Source: Rhodospirillales bacterium URHD0017 (GTDB lineage Bacteria; Pseudomonadota; Alphaproteobacteria; Reyranellales; Reyranellaceae). From it: a stretch of DNA of 64,000 nt. Under the pieces are notes generated by a model. That model worked only from the letters and a program-made list of their open reading frames with translations, had not been told where the DNA came from and ran no database searches. The stretch is from positions 310,001 to 374,000 of the forward strand of contig FODP01000003.1 in the NCBI GenBank assembly GCA_900110395.1, written 5' to 3'. Shown here piece by piece: positions 16,816 through 26,183 of this stretch (position 1 is the first letter of the stretch; the number at the start of each line of letters is the position of its first letter). The position numbers were made by a program, and so were the translations under genes.

Positions 16816-18369
16816 ATGGGCGAGGAAGCAACGATTGCAGCCCCCACGGAGGAGGCGTCTCGACAGCGGCCGCCCCTGCGCGAGTCGGTGCTGGCGGGCC
16901 GCTTCTACGGCGAACGGCACGGCGAGACGGCCGGCGAGCTCGCAGCGTTCCTCCACGGCAGGCTGAGCTGCAGTGAGGCGCTGGAGCAGTGGTTCGGCGA
17001 GGCCCTGACAGGCCTCCTGGGCGCGGGCGGCGACCGGCTGCGCGCGGCGCTCGACCGCGACATCGCCGACATCGACGCCATCCTGGGCGATCAGCTCGAC
17101 GCGGTGCTGCACGAGCCGCGTTTCCTGGCGTTGGAAGGACGCTGGCGTGGCCTTTCCTGGTTGATCTCAGGCATCGAGCCCGGCCGGCGCGTCAAGGTCC
17201 GGCTGCTGCCGATCTCCTGGCCCGAGCTTTGCCGCGACCTCGACCGGGCGCTGGAGTTCGACCAGAGCCTGACGTTCCGCCGGATCTACGAGGAAGAATT
17301 CGGCATGCCCGGCGGCGAGCCGTACGGCCTGATGGTGATCGATCACGCCGTCCGTCATCGCGCCGGCGCCGGCGCGCGGACCGACGACGTGAGCGGCCTG
17401 GCGCAGCTTTCCGCCGTCGCCGCGGCCGCCTTCATGCCGACCGTGCTGTCGCTCGATCCGACGGTGCTGGAAGTCGACACCTTCTCCGACCTCGAAGGCG
17501 TGCGCGACATCACCGCTCCGCTGCGCGGCCCCAACCACCTGCGCTGGCGAAGCCTCTCGGGACGCGCCGACATGCGCTTCATGGCGGTCACGCTGCCGCG
17601 CCTGCTGGCGCGTCGTCCGTGGACCGACGATCCCGGCCGTCTCGACGGCTTCCGCTACAGCGAGCACGCACCGACGGCCGAGACACGGGTATGGATGAGC
17701 GCCGGATACGCCTTCGCCGCCTGTGCCGTGCGCGCCTTCCTGGACAACAACTGGCCGGCCGACGTGCGCGGCGTCGAGATCGACCGTGTCGGCGGCGGGC
17801 TCGTCGACAATCTCGCTGCCGAGCCGTTCGTCAGCGGACCGCCCCATGACTGGCCACGCAAGTCCATCGAATACCAGTTCAGCTTCCGTCAGGAGCAGGC
17901 CCTGGTCGAGGTCGGACTGTTGCCGATCGGCGTCCTGCCGTTCGGGCCCGAGCTGGTGTTCGGCTCCTCGCGCAGCATGCAGGCGCCGGCGAACTATTCC
18001 GGCGCCACCGCCGCCGTCGCCGAGGCGAACGCCCGCTTGTCCGCCCAGATCAACTCGATGCTGTGCGCGGCACGGTTCGCCCATCTCCTCAAGGTGATGG
18101 GCAGGGACATGGTGGGCGCCTTCCGCACCGCCGACGAGATCGAGCGGCAGCTCAACGCCTGGCTCCAGGGTTACGTCAACACCAACATCAACAGCACGGC
18201 CGACTCGCGGGCGCGCTTTCCTTTGATCGAGGGCAACGTGCAGGTGCGCGAGCGCCTCGAGAAGCCGGGGGTGTTCGGCTGCACGATCCATCTCCGCCCG
18301 CACTACCAGCTCGACGATATCGCTACCGCATTCCATCTCGTTACCGAACTCGCGGCCCCGAGCGTCTGA
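16816..18369 (+). CDS. Second TssC-like sheath subunit (ImpD/TssC2)
   Basis: A 517-residue paralogue of the preceding TssC. It keeps LEGRWRGLSWLISGIEPG, LEFDQSLTFRRIYEEEFGMPGGEPYG, and the late KVMGRDMVGAFRTADEIE and NAWLQGYVNTN motifs, each within a clearly diverged sequence. About 70 extra N-terminal residues precede the homologous region. Double tssC genes are known in Agrobacterium and Rhizobium imp loci. Whether it mixes into the sheath, caps it or has a baseplate role is not known here. It starts 57 bp after tssC and is followed by tagJ. Confidence 0.9.
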   Translation: MGEEATIAAPTEEASRQRPPLRESVLAGRFYGERHGETAGELAAFLHGRLSCSEALEQWFGEALTGLLGAGGDRLRAALDRDIADIDAILGDQLDAVLHEPRFLALEGRWRGLSWLISGIEPGRRVKVRLLPISWPELCRDLDRALEFDQSLTFRRIYEEEFGMPGGEPYGLMVIDHAVRHRAGAGARTDDVSGLAQLSAVAAAAFMPTVLSLDPTVLEVDTFSDLEGVRDITAPLRGPNHLRWRSLSGRADMRFMAVTLPRLLARRPWTDDPGRLDGFRYSEHAPTAETRVWMSAGYAFAACAVRAFLDNNWPADVRGVEIDRVGGGLVDNLAAEPFVSGPPHDWPRKSIEYQFSFRQEQALVEVGLLPIGVLPFGPELVFGSSRSMQAPANYSGATAAVAEANARLSAQINSMLCAARFAHLLKVMGRDMVGAFRTADEIERQLNAWLQGYVNTNINSTADSRARFPLIEGNVQVRERLEKPGVFGCTIHLRPHYQLDDIATAFHLVTELAAPSV

Positions 18370-18393
18370 CGACGCGGCCGGACAGGAGGATCG

Positions 18394-19239
18394 ATGTCGC
18401 TTTCTCCCACAGGAACTGCCGATCCGGGCGAAGCCGGCCGTCTGTTCCACGAAGGCAATCTCGCCGCCGCGCTGGCAGCCGCCAACGCCGCGGTACGGCG
18501 GGCGCCGACCGATATCGGCGCCCGCGTCCTGCTGGCCGAGCTTTTGGCCTTCTCCGGCAATATCGAGCGCGCCGACGTCGTCCTTGATGCCTGTGCCGAT
18601 CTCGACCCGTCGGCCGCCATCGTCGTCGCCGAGTTTCGCCAGCTGCTGCGCGGCGAGATGGCAAGACGACAGCTGTTCAGCGACGGCCGGGTGCCGGAGT
18701 TCCTGGGCGAGCCCACCGCGGCCCAGAGGTCATCGCTGGCCGCTATCGTCGCCCTGCGCAACGGCGACGTGCCCGAAGCCGCCAGGCTTGCCGCCGAGGC
18801 CGAGCAAGCGCGCCCGCATCCGACCGGAACTGCGGGCAGCACAGCCTTCGACGACATGCGTGACGCCGACGACCTGCTGTCCTCTTGCTTCGAGGTCATC
18901 ACCACGACCGGCAAGTATTTCTGGATCCCGCCGGAGCGGGTGCTGCTCCTGGAATTCCATCCCGCCAAGCGGCCGCGCGATCTCTTCTGGCGCCGCGCGA
19001 CCATGCAGGTTGCTGATGGTCCCGATGGTGACGTGTACCTGCCCACGACCTACCCTCCGACGACGAGCGTTGCCGCGGACGCCATGACCGATGCCCTGCG
19101 GCTCGGCCGTGCAACCGACTGGCACCAGGCGGGCGACAACGGGCCGACATTGGGCCTCGGCGCCGTGACCATCCTGGTCGGCGAGGAAGCCATGACCTGG
19201 CTCGAAATGGACAAGCTGAGCTTTCAGGTGGGCGCGTGA
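18394..19239 (+). CDS. tagJ: T6SS accessory protein TagJ (ImpE/SciE family)
   Basis: A 281-residue ImpE/TagJ protein. The N-terminal half is helical and TPR-like (LFHEGNLAAALAAANAAVRR, LLAELLAFSGNIERAD), and the C-terminal half has the family FWIPPERVLLLEF and PTTYPPTTS segments. In Pseudomonas TagJ binds the N-terminus of TssB and modulates ClpV-dependent sheath recycling. It starts 24 bp after the second tssC gene, with AGGAGG just upstream, and overlaps tssE by a GTGA. Confidence 0.92.
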   Translation: MSLSPTGTADPGEAGRLFHEGNLAAALAAANAAVRRAPTDIGARVLLAELLAFSGNIERADVVLDACADLDPSAAIVVAEFRQLLRGEMARRQLFSDGRVPEFLGEPTAAQRSSLAAIVALRNGDVPEAARLAAEAEQARPHPTGTAGSTAFDDMRDADDLLSSCFEVITTTGKYFWIPPERVLLLEFHPAKRPRDLFWRRATMQVADGPDGDVYLPTTYPPTTSVAADAMTDALRLGRATDWHQAGDNGPTLGLGAVTILVGEEAMTWLEMDKLSFQVGA

Positions 19240-19760
19240 GCGACAGCCGAAGTCGGACCTCCGATGACAGGGGCGGGACGCGGGGCAGACGGGCCCAGCT
19301 TCCGCTCCTTGACCGGCTGGTCGATGCCGATCCTTCGCAGCGCTCCGACACGCCGTTGTCTGCGGGTGCTGCGATGGACGCGATCCGCCTCAGCATCTGC
19401 AACGACCTCGAGGAACTGCTCAACACCCGCCGGCGCTGGCGCTCCTGGGATCCGCATCTGGCCGAGCTCGATCGCTCGCTGGCGGGATTTGGACTGCCGG
19501 ACTTCGCCTCCGGCGCCTACCACGATCCGCGACGCCGCGAAGAGCTGCGCATGCTGGTCGAGGCCTGCATCCGCCGCTTCGAGCCGCGCATCGTCGGCCT
19601 CAAGGTCACCCTGCTCGAAGCGGCCGACAAGGTGAGTGGAACGCTGCGGCTGCGCATCGATGCGCTGCTCCATGCCGAGCCGGCACCCGAGCCGATCGCT
19701 TTCGATACGGTCGTCGATCTTCTCACCAAGAACGTGACCGTTCTCGAACAGGAGGCGTAG
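19236..19760 (+). CDS. tssE: T6SS baseplate protein TssE (gp25-like)
   Basis: A 174-residue TssE with the gp25/lysozyme-like fold. It has an N-terminal PLLDRLVD helix, SICNDLEELLNTRR (the conserved Arg-containing wedge helix), GLPDF, and EPRIVGLKVTLLE. It joins the wedge complex with TssF and TssG. The GTG start overlaps the tagJ stop (GTGA). tssF follows immediately after its TAG. Confidence 0.93.
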   Translation: MSDSRSRTSDDRGGTRGRRAQLPLLDRLVDADPSQRSDTPLSAGAAMDAIRLSICNDLEELLNTRRRWRSWDPHLAELDRSLAGFGLPDFASGAYHDPRRREELRMLVEACIRRFEPRIVGLKVTLLEAADKVSGTLRLRIDALLHAEPAPEPIAFDTVVDLLTKNVTVLEQEA

Positions 19761-21605
19761 GTGGCGTCGGACTCCCTGCTTGCCTTCTTCAACCGGGAAC
19801 TCGAGGCGCTGCGCGTGCTGGCCGGCGAATTCGCCGAGCGCCATCCCAAGATCGCCGGCCGCCTGCGCCTGACCAAGGACACCGTCGACGACCCCCATGT
19901 CAGTCGCCTGCTCGAGGGCGTGGCCTTCCTGGGCGCACGCGTGCAGCACCGGCTCGATGACGAGTTTCCCGAACTCACCGACGCCCTGCTCTCGGTGCTC
20001 TATCCCCATTACCTCGCCCCCATGCCGTCGGTGGCGATCACGCGATTCGCGGCCAACCCGGACCTGCCGGGCGCGGCCCATCTACCGTCTGGCCTCGCCG
20101 TCGAAGCCGAGCCGGTCGGCGGCGAGACCTGCCAGTTCCGTACCGCCTATCCGCTGACGTTGTGGCCGGTCGAGATCGACGCCGTCCGGCTTTCCGGCAT
20201 GCCTCTGGCGGCGCCGGCAAATCCGACTGCCGCCGAAGCCGTCGCCTGCCTGCGCATCAGCCTGCGTTGCAGCAACCCGACCAAGACCTTCACCGAGCTC
20301 GGCCTCGACCGACTGCGCGTGTTCCTCACTGGTGAGCATGGGTCGCGGCTGCTCGAGTTGCTGATGGCGCACACCGTCTCGATCGCCCTTGCCGACGATC
20401 TGTCGGATCCCCATCCGGTGATCCTGCCGCCGGACACCCTGCAGGCCGTCGGCTTCGCGCCCGAGGAAGCGCTGTTCCCGTGGCCCGCGCGGTCGTTCTC
20501 CGGCTTCCGGTTGCTGAGCGAGTACTTCGCTGCCCGAGAAAAGTTCCACTTCATCGACATCTGCCGGCTCGACGCCAAGACGCTCGTCTCGGCCGGCAAT
20601 CGCATGGACATTTTCGTCTATCTCGATCGCGCCATACCGGATCTCGAACGCGTGGTCCAGGCCAACAGCCTCGCGCTCGGCTGCACGCCCATCGTCAACC
20701 TCTTTTCGCAACGCTGCGAGCCCATCTCGCTCGACCATACGAGCATCGAATATCGCGTCGAGCCGGACGTGCGCCGCCCGGCCAGCGTCGAGGTGTGGTC
20801 GGTCGAACGCGTGCGCGAAAGCCTGCCGAACGGCGAATTCAGGACATGGCAGCCGTTCCACCGGCTGACGCGACGACACGCCAACGACGCGGCGGACGCA
20901 TCGATCGGCGGCTTCTACGGCACCGCACGGCGCGACACGACCGGCGACTTTCGCGGCACCGAGGTCTTTCTGCTGCCGCACGACGCCGGCTTCGATCCCG
21001 AGCGCGAGAGCACCGGTGTCCTGTCGGTCGATGCGCTGTGCTGCAACCGCGACCTGCCCGCTGCCCTGCCGTTCGGCGGCGGGCGGCCAACGCTCAGGCT
21101 GGTCGAAGGCGCCGCCGCCGTCACCGCCCTCAGCTGCCTGACGGCACCGACACCGACGCTGCGCATGCCGATCCGCGAACGTGGCTTCTGGCGACTGATC
21201 TCTCACCTGTCGCTTGGCCATCTCAGCGTTGTCGGCGGCGAGACTGCCGCCGACGCCTTGCGCGAAGTCCTGCGCCTCTACGATTGCCGCGAGTCCACCG
21301 AGTCGCGGACGGCGATTCGCTCCCTGCTCAATGTTACGTCCCGGCCTGGCACCGCCCGCATTCCCGGGCTGCGCGGTCCTGGTGCGCGCAGCGGCGGCTT
21401 CTGCCGCGGCCTCGACGTCACTCTGACATTCGACGACCAGGCCTGGACGACCGGCGGGTTGTATGTGCTGGCGTCGGTGCTCGACCGCTTCCTGGCGTTG
21501 CATGCGACCGTGAATTCGTTCGTGCGCACCGAGGCAGTCCTGCGCGGGCGGCCCGGCGTTGCCGCCAGTTGGCCGGCGCGGGCCGGCAGCCAGGTCCTGC
21601 TGTGA
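19761..21605 (+). CDS. tssF: T6SS baseplate protein TssF (VasA)
   Basis: A 614-residue TssF. The N-terminus FFNRELEALRVLAGEFAERHPK and the DPHVSRLLEGVAFLGARVQ helix are highly typical. Later blocks include LSVLYPHYLAPMPS and a C-terminal FVRTEAVLRGRPG. It forms the baseplate wedge with TssE, TssG and TssK. The GTG start directly abuts the tssE stop, and a GTGA overlap leads into tssG, so the genes are translationally coupled. Confidence 0.95.
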   Translation: MASDSLLAFFNRELEALRVLAGEFAERHPKIAGRLRLTKDTVDDPHVSRLLEGVAFLGARVQHRLDDEFPELTDALLSVLYPHYLAPMPSVAITRFAANPDLPGAAHLPSGLAVEAEPVGGETCQFRTAYPLTLWPVEIDAVRLSGMPLAAPANPTAAEAVACLRISLRCSNPTKTFTELGLDRLRVFLTGEHGSRLLELLMAHTVSIALADDLSDPHPVILPPDTLQAVGFAPEEALFPWPARSFSGFRLLSEYFAAREKFHFIDICRLDAKTLVSAGNRMDIFVYLDRAIPDLERVVQANSLALGCTPIVNLFSQRCEPISLDHTSIEYRVEPDVRRPASVEVWSVERVRESLPNGEFRTWQPFHRLTRRHANDAADASIGGFYGTARRDTTGDFRGTEVFLLPHDAGFDPERESTGVLSVDALCCNRDLPAALPFGGGRPTLRLVEGAAAVTALSCLTAPTPTLRMPIRERGFWRLISHLSLGHLSVVGGETAADALREVLRLYDCRESTESRTAIRSLLNVTSRPGTARIPGLRGPGARSGGFCRGLDVTLTFDDQAWTTGGLYVLASVLDRFLALHATVNSFVRTEAVLRGRPGVAASWPARAGSQVLL

Positions 21606-22663
21606 CGAGCCCCCGTTCCGCCCGGCGCGGCGAGGCACCCATGGGCCGCCTCAAGGAGCAGCCCGAGCGCTTCAGCTTCGATGCCGCGGTGAGGATCCTC
21701 ACCTATCTCCGCCGCCGGGCCGATCCGGCCAGTGCTGCCCGCTTCACCAGCACCACCGGATCATCCTACCTGCCCGCGGAGGTCACCCAGGTCCAGGTCG
21801 ACACCGGCATATCCGAACCGCTCGTGACGGTCGGGCTGATCGGACTGACGGGACCGACCGGCGTCCTGCCGAGGTACTACTCCGACGCCGTCGTTGCCGA
21901 TCAGCGATCGCGCGCTTTCTCGCTGACGCGGTTCCTCGACCTGATCTCGCACCGCATGGTCGCGGCGTTCGCTGCTGCCGGCACGAAATACCGGCCCCAT
22001 CGCGCCGCCGATGTCGGCGCCCTGTCGGGCAACACGGAGCGTGGCGATCCGGTGGCCGAGGTCCTGCTGTCGCTGACCGGCTACGCCACCCCTCACCTTG
22101 CCGAACGCCTGCTCACCGGACCGGCGGCGTTGCGTCACTACGCCGGATTCTTCTCGGCCCATCCGCGCTCCGCGGATCGGCTCGAGGCTTTGGCCTCCGA
22201 CTGGCTAGGACGCCCGGTCAAGGTCGATCAGTTTGCCGGCGCCTGGTTGGCTTTGCCCATCGATCAGCGCTCGCGCCTCGGCGTCGGCCTGTCGCCCGGC
22301 GGCTTCAGCCAGCTCAGCATCGACGCAGCGGCTGGCGTGCGGGCATGGGACCAGCAGGCGCGGATCGTCCTGCGCATCGGGCCGCTCGACCTCGCCTACT
22401 TCGAGAGTCTCCTGCCCGACCAGCCGTTGCTGCGCGAGCTGATCTCGCTGGTCCGCGCCTATGTCGGATTTGAAGTCGGCTTTGCCGTCAATCCGGTGCT
22501 CGCCCGCGATGCCGTCCCGCCGCTGGCGCTGACGCCGCCGGGCGAGGGCGCGCGGCCTTTGCTCGGCTGGAACACCTGGCTGCCGACATCGCGCGCCATG
22601 CCCCGGCGGACCGATGCCGGCGATGCCTTGTTCGAAAGCGAGATTGTTGAGGGACGTGCATGA
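21602..22663 (+). CDS. tssG: T6SS baseplate protein TssG
   Basis: A TssG of 353 residues from the GTG at 21602, which overlaps the tssF stop. An ATG at 21641 with GAGG five bases upstream would give 340 residues. Family blocks are FSFDAAVRILTYLRRR, the GLTGPTGVLPRYY strand, FLDLISHRMVAAF and the C-terminal LGWNTWL. It makes the wedge with TssE/F/K. Its stop overlaps the methyltransferase start as ATGA. Confidence 0.93.
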   Translation: MTSPRSARRGEAPMGRLKEQPERFSFDAAVRILTYLRRRADPASAARFTSTTGSSYLPAEVTQVQVDTGISEPLVTVGLIGLTGPTGVLPRYYSDAVVADQRSRAFSLTRFLDLISHRMVAAFAAAGTKYRPHRAADVGALSGNTERGDPVAEVLLSLTGYATPHLAERLLTGPAALRHYAGFFSAHPRSADRLEALASDWLGRPVKVDQFAGAWLALPIDQRSRLGVGLSPGGFSQLSIDAAAGVRAWDQQARIVLRIGPLDLAYFESLLPDQPLLRELISLVRAYVGFEVGFAVNPVLARDAVPPLALTPPGEGARPLLGWNTWLPTSRAMPRRTDAGDALFESEIVEGRA

Positions 22664-24168
22664 CCCAATCATGGACCAGCGGCTACGTCGCCGACATCGC
22701 CTATATCGAGGGCTTCTACGTCCAGCAGTCGCCGGCGCGCATGGCGCTCGCCTGTCTGTTCGGCAATGTCGCGGCCGACCTGCCGGAACCCGACGACGAC
22801 GCCTCCTACCTCGAGCTGGGCTGCGGCTGCGGCATCGGCGCCCTCGTCACGGCGGCCGCCAACCCGGGATGGCAGGTCACGGCGATCGACTACAATCCCG
22901 CCCACATCGCCATCGGCGCCAATCTCGCCCGCGCCGCACGCCTCGACAATATCCGCTTCATAGAAGGCGACCTCGCCGGGCTGGCGACGAGTGCCGAGGC
23001 CGACGCCATTCCCCAGGCCGACTTCGTCACCATGCACGGCCTGTGGTCATGGGTCAGCAACGACGTCCGCGCCGGCATCGTCCGGCTGCTGGCCGGCAAG
23101 ACGCGGCCGGGCGGCATGGTCCATCTCAGCTACAACGCCCTGCCCGCCTGGCAGGGCGCGCTCGGCATGCAGCGGCTGATCTACGAGACCGGCATCCGGG
23201 CCGGCGGCCGCAGCGACATGCAGGCCCAGGCAGGCCTCGCGCTGGCGCGCGACCTCAAGGCAGTCGAGAGCAAGTATCTCACCGAGAGCAGCCTGACGCG
23301 CGACCTTCTCGACACCACGGCTGGCATGTCGACGGAATATCTTTCGCACGAATACATGAGCGCGCATTGGGCGCCGGCCTTCCATGCCGACGTTGTCGCT
23401 GCACTGGCCGAGGCCAAGCTCGACTGGGTGTCGTCCGTCAATCCGATGGAGAACTTTCCCGAGTTGATGCTGACGGCCGAACAGCGCGAGGTGATGAACC
23501 GCTACAAGGACCCGCTGCTGCGCGAGCTGATCAAGGACATGTGCCTGCCGCGCCAGTTGCGCCACGACGTCTTCGTCCGGGGCGCGCGGCGCATCCACAA
23601 CGAGGCGCGCGACGCGGCCCTCTCCCGCCTGACGGTCGTGCCGATCATCAGTCCGGGCGAGCTGCAGACCAAGATACGGGTGCCGGCCGGCATGGCCGAG
23701 GTCGGCGACAAGCTGAAGGACATGATGGTCGCGGCCATGCGCGGACCGGCAACGGTCGGCGACCTGATGGCGCAGGGTGGCGAGCAAAGCAACCCGGCGG
23801 AGCTGCTGAGCGTCCTCATCGGCTCCCATCAGTGCCAGGTCGCCACTCGCTCGAATGGCGATCAGCCCGACTCGGCCAACCGGCTCAATCGCGTGTTCGG
23901 CTCACGCGTCAGTTCGATCGTCGACGCCAAGACGTCCGGCGGCCTTGCCTCCTGGCGCCTCGGCACCGGCCTCACGGCGCCGCCGCTGCTGCAGTTCATG
24001 GCCGCCCGACTGCTCAGCGGCGAGCGGGAAGACAATGCCGACGCCTGGATCAAGGCGTTGAGCGCCGACGTGGTGCCGGAAAAGCACGATACCGTGCGCA
24101 AAGTCGTGCATACCGCCATCGAGCAGCGCCTGCCGATCCTGCGGCAACTGCGAATCGTTCCCGACTAG
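22660..24168 (+). CDS. Class I SAM methyltransferase with regulatory domain, embedded in the T6SS operon
   Basis: A 502-residue protein with an N-terminal SAM-binding Rossmann domain (LELGCGCGIGAL, 52-62; a following acidic loop at VTAIDYNP) and a long C-terminal region. That region matches the layout of methyltransferase-regulatory-domain proteins (PF10119 type). The ATG overlaps the tssG stop as ATGA, so it is made together with baseplate proteins. vgrG follows after a 163-bp gap. The substrate is unknown; candidates are a T6SS component, an effector or a small molecule. It is not one of the core T6SS genes. Confidence 0.85.
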   Translation: MTQSWTSGYVADIAYIEGFYVQQSPARMALACLFGNVAADLPEPDDDASYLELGCGCGIGALVTAAANPGWQVTAIDYNPAHIAIGANLARAARLDNIRFIEGDLAGLATSAEADAIPQADFVTMHGLWSWVSNDVRAGIVRLLAGKTRPGGMVHLSYNALPAWQGALGMQRLIYETGIRAGGRSDMQAQAGLALARDLKAVESKYLTESSLTRDLLDTTAGMSTEYLSHEYMSAHWAPAFHADVVAALAEAKLDWVSSVNPMENFPELMLTAEQREVMNRYKDPLLRELIKDMCLPRQLRHDVFVRGARRIHNEARDAALSRLTVVPIISPGELQTKIRVPAGMAEVGDKLKDMMVAAMRGPATVGDLMAQGGEQSNPAELLSVLIGSHQCQVATRSNGDQPDSANRLNRVFGSRVSSIVDAKTSGGLASWRLGTGLTAPPLLQFMAARLLSGEREDNADAWIKALSADVVPEKHDTVRKVVHTAIEQRLPILRQLRIVPD

Positions 24169-24331
24169 ACTCCACTGGAAATGGAATTAACCCAATAGCC
24201 CACACCCTTCCGCCAAAATGTCGCCGCCAAGGTCGTGTTTCCTTACGATGTTGCGTCGGCTAGCGTTTAGTGCCTGAAAGCACCTATCGTGACTTGGCTG
24301 CTGGGACACCACACCGAAAGTTGCGCTGCAC

Positions 24332-26173
24332 ATGGCCGAAGATGACAAAAAATCGCTGCTGTCGATCACCAGCTCAGCCGAGTCGCCTCTGACCGCCGTC
24401 CGGATCACGGCCAAGGAAACGATCAGCGAACTGTTCCGCTTCGATGTCGAGGCGATCGCGCCTGGCACCATCAACGCCACCAACATGCTCAACAAACAGG
24501 CCTGCGTGGCGGTCAACCACGGCGGCAAGACGACACGATACTTCCACGGCATCGTCTCGGAGTTCGGCGTGCTCGAGCAGAGCGGCGTCGTCGACAAGCT
24601 CTACAAGATGGTTCTCGTGCCCCAACTGGCGCACGCCGGCATCCGCAGCGACTGCCGCATGTTCTTCAACAAGACCGCCGAGGACATCCTCAAGATCCTG
24701 TTCCAGGAAGCGGGCGTTACCAAGACGGCGTTTCGCCTGTACTCGGCGCCGACCCAGCGCAAGGCGACGGCGCAGTTCAACGAGACCGCACTGCATTTCG
24801 CGACCAGGCTGATGGAGGAAGAAGGCTGGTATTACTTCTTCGAGCATACCGAAGACAGCCACACGCTGGTCGTGACCAACGAAAACAACGGCTTCTACAC
24901 CATTCCCAATGCCACGCTTCGTCTCGGCGTCGGCACGACGGCCGACATGCTGGTCGAGTACCGCAAGCCCGAGGCGTTCGCCCCCGGCAAGGTGACGGTG
25001 AAGGACTACGACCACGACGTGCCCGACAAGAACTTGAAGATGGAGCAGAACACCATTCTCAAGCACGGCGGCACGTCCAACCGCCCGGTATTCCACTGGC
25101 CTGCGCTCACCCGCGACACGGGCGTGGCGAAGAACCGGGCGCGATGGCGCATGGAAGCGGCCGAGGCCGCAGTTTCCCTGATCGGCGGCGGCTGCGACCA
25201 TGGGGGTCTTATCGCCGGCGGCAAGTTCAAGCTGCGCACCGATGCCGGCGAAGTCGTCCATGTCGTGCAGACGATCACTCATCACGCCGAGGACGTCTCG
25301 GAGCGAGCCGGGGTCGCCCATGGGACCGACTACTCGAACAGTTTCCTGGCTTTTCCCAACTCGGTGCCGTGGCGCCAGCCGATGAAGACGGCGCGCCCGC
25401 GCATGGAGGGCCTGCATACGGCCAAGGTCCTGGCGCCGGCGGGCGAAGAGATCCACACCGATGACCAGGGGCGCATAAAAATCCGCTTCCCCTGGGATTG
25501 GCGCGAGGATGCGACAGCCGACAACAGCGAGTGGGTGCGCGTGGTGCAGCCGTGGGCCGGCAACCAGTGGGGTGCCCAGTTCATCCCGCGCGTCGACACC
25601 GAAGTCGCCGTCGCCTTCATGGATGCCGACCCGGACCGGCCGGTCGTTGTCGGCGGCCTGTACAACGGCGACGACAAGCCCATCTTCCCGGTCGCCGAGA
25701 AGACCAAGCTCGGCTTCCGCTCGCGCTCGGTGACCAAGGGCGGCACCTCCGACTTCAACGAGATCACTCTCGACGACAAGAAGGGCAACGAAGAACTCTT
25801 CCTGCATGCTCAGAAGGACATGAAGACCGAGGTCGAGAACGACCAGACGTTGACCGTCGAGAACGATCGCACCGTCACCATCAACAAGGGCAACGAGACG
25901 GTGACCCTCAAGCAGGGCGATCAGACGACGGAGCTGAAGCTCGGCAACATCTCGGTGAAGTGCGACCTCGGCTCCATCACCATGGAGGCGATGCAGGCGA
26001 TCACGCTGAAGGTCGGGCAGAGCTCGGTGAAGATCGACCAGATGGGCGTCACGGTGAGCGGCATGATGATCAAGATCGACGGAACGGTCATGACGGACGT
26101 GAAGGGCCTGATGACCACCGTCAAGGGTGACGCCATGCTGACGCTCAGCGGCGGCATCATCATGATCGGCTGA
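24332..26173 (+). CDS. vgrG: T6SS spike protein VgrG (TssI)
   Basis: A 613-residue VgrG trimer subunit. The gp27-like part (about 15-370) includes GIVSEFGVL and FHFATRLMEEEGWYYFFEHT-type residues (split: ALHFATRLMEEEGWYYFFEH). The gp5-like OB fold has GRIKIRFPWDW and SEWVRVVQPWAGNQWGAQF, followed by a C-terminal beta-helix of repeated VENDRTVTINKGNETVTL-like strands. The end is a plain spike with no fused effector domain. No strong ribosome site is seen. The small adaptor-like gene and PAAR follow within 20 bp. Confidence 0.96.
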   Translation: MAEDDKKSLLSITSSAESPLTAVRITAKETISELFRFDVEAIAPGTINATNMLNKQACVAVNHGGKTTRYFHGIVSEFGVLEQSGVVDKLYKMVLVPQLAHAGIRSDCRMFFNKTAEDILKILFQEAGVTKTAFRLYSAPTQRKATAQFNETALHFATRLMEEEGWYYFFEHTEDSHTLVVTNENNGFYTIPNATLRLGVGTTADMLVEYRKPEAFAPGKVTVKDYDHDVPDKNLKMEQNTILKHGGTSNRPVFHWPALTRDTGVAKNRARWRMEAAEAAVSLIGGGCDHGGLIAGGKFKLRTDAGEVVHVVQTITHHAEDVSERAGVAHGTDYSNSFLAFPNSVPWRQPMKTARPRMEGLHTAKVLAPAGEEIHTDDQGRIKIRFPWDWREDATADNSEWVRVVQPWAGNQWGAQFIPRVDTEVAVAFMDADPDRPVVVGGLYNGDDKPIFPVAEKTKLGFRSRSVTKGGTSDFNEITLDDKKGNEELFLHAQKDMKTEVENDQTLTVENDRTVTINKGNETVTLKQGDQTTELKLGNISVKCDLGSITMEAMQAITLKVGQSSVKIDQMGVTVSGMMIKIDGTVMTDVKGLMTTVKGDAMLTLSGGIIMIG

Positions 26174-26183
26174 GGACACTGCG

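Noticed and set aside
14587..17112. 841-residue leftward open frame opposite tssB and tssC
   Set aside because: It crosses two intact T6SS genes and an intergenic promoter; its composition is that of a codon-position shadow.
20480..21601. Long upstream extension of tssG
   Set aside because: The open frame overlaps tssF entirely and has Arg/Pro-rich shadow composition; TssG starts at 21602 or 21641.
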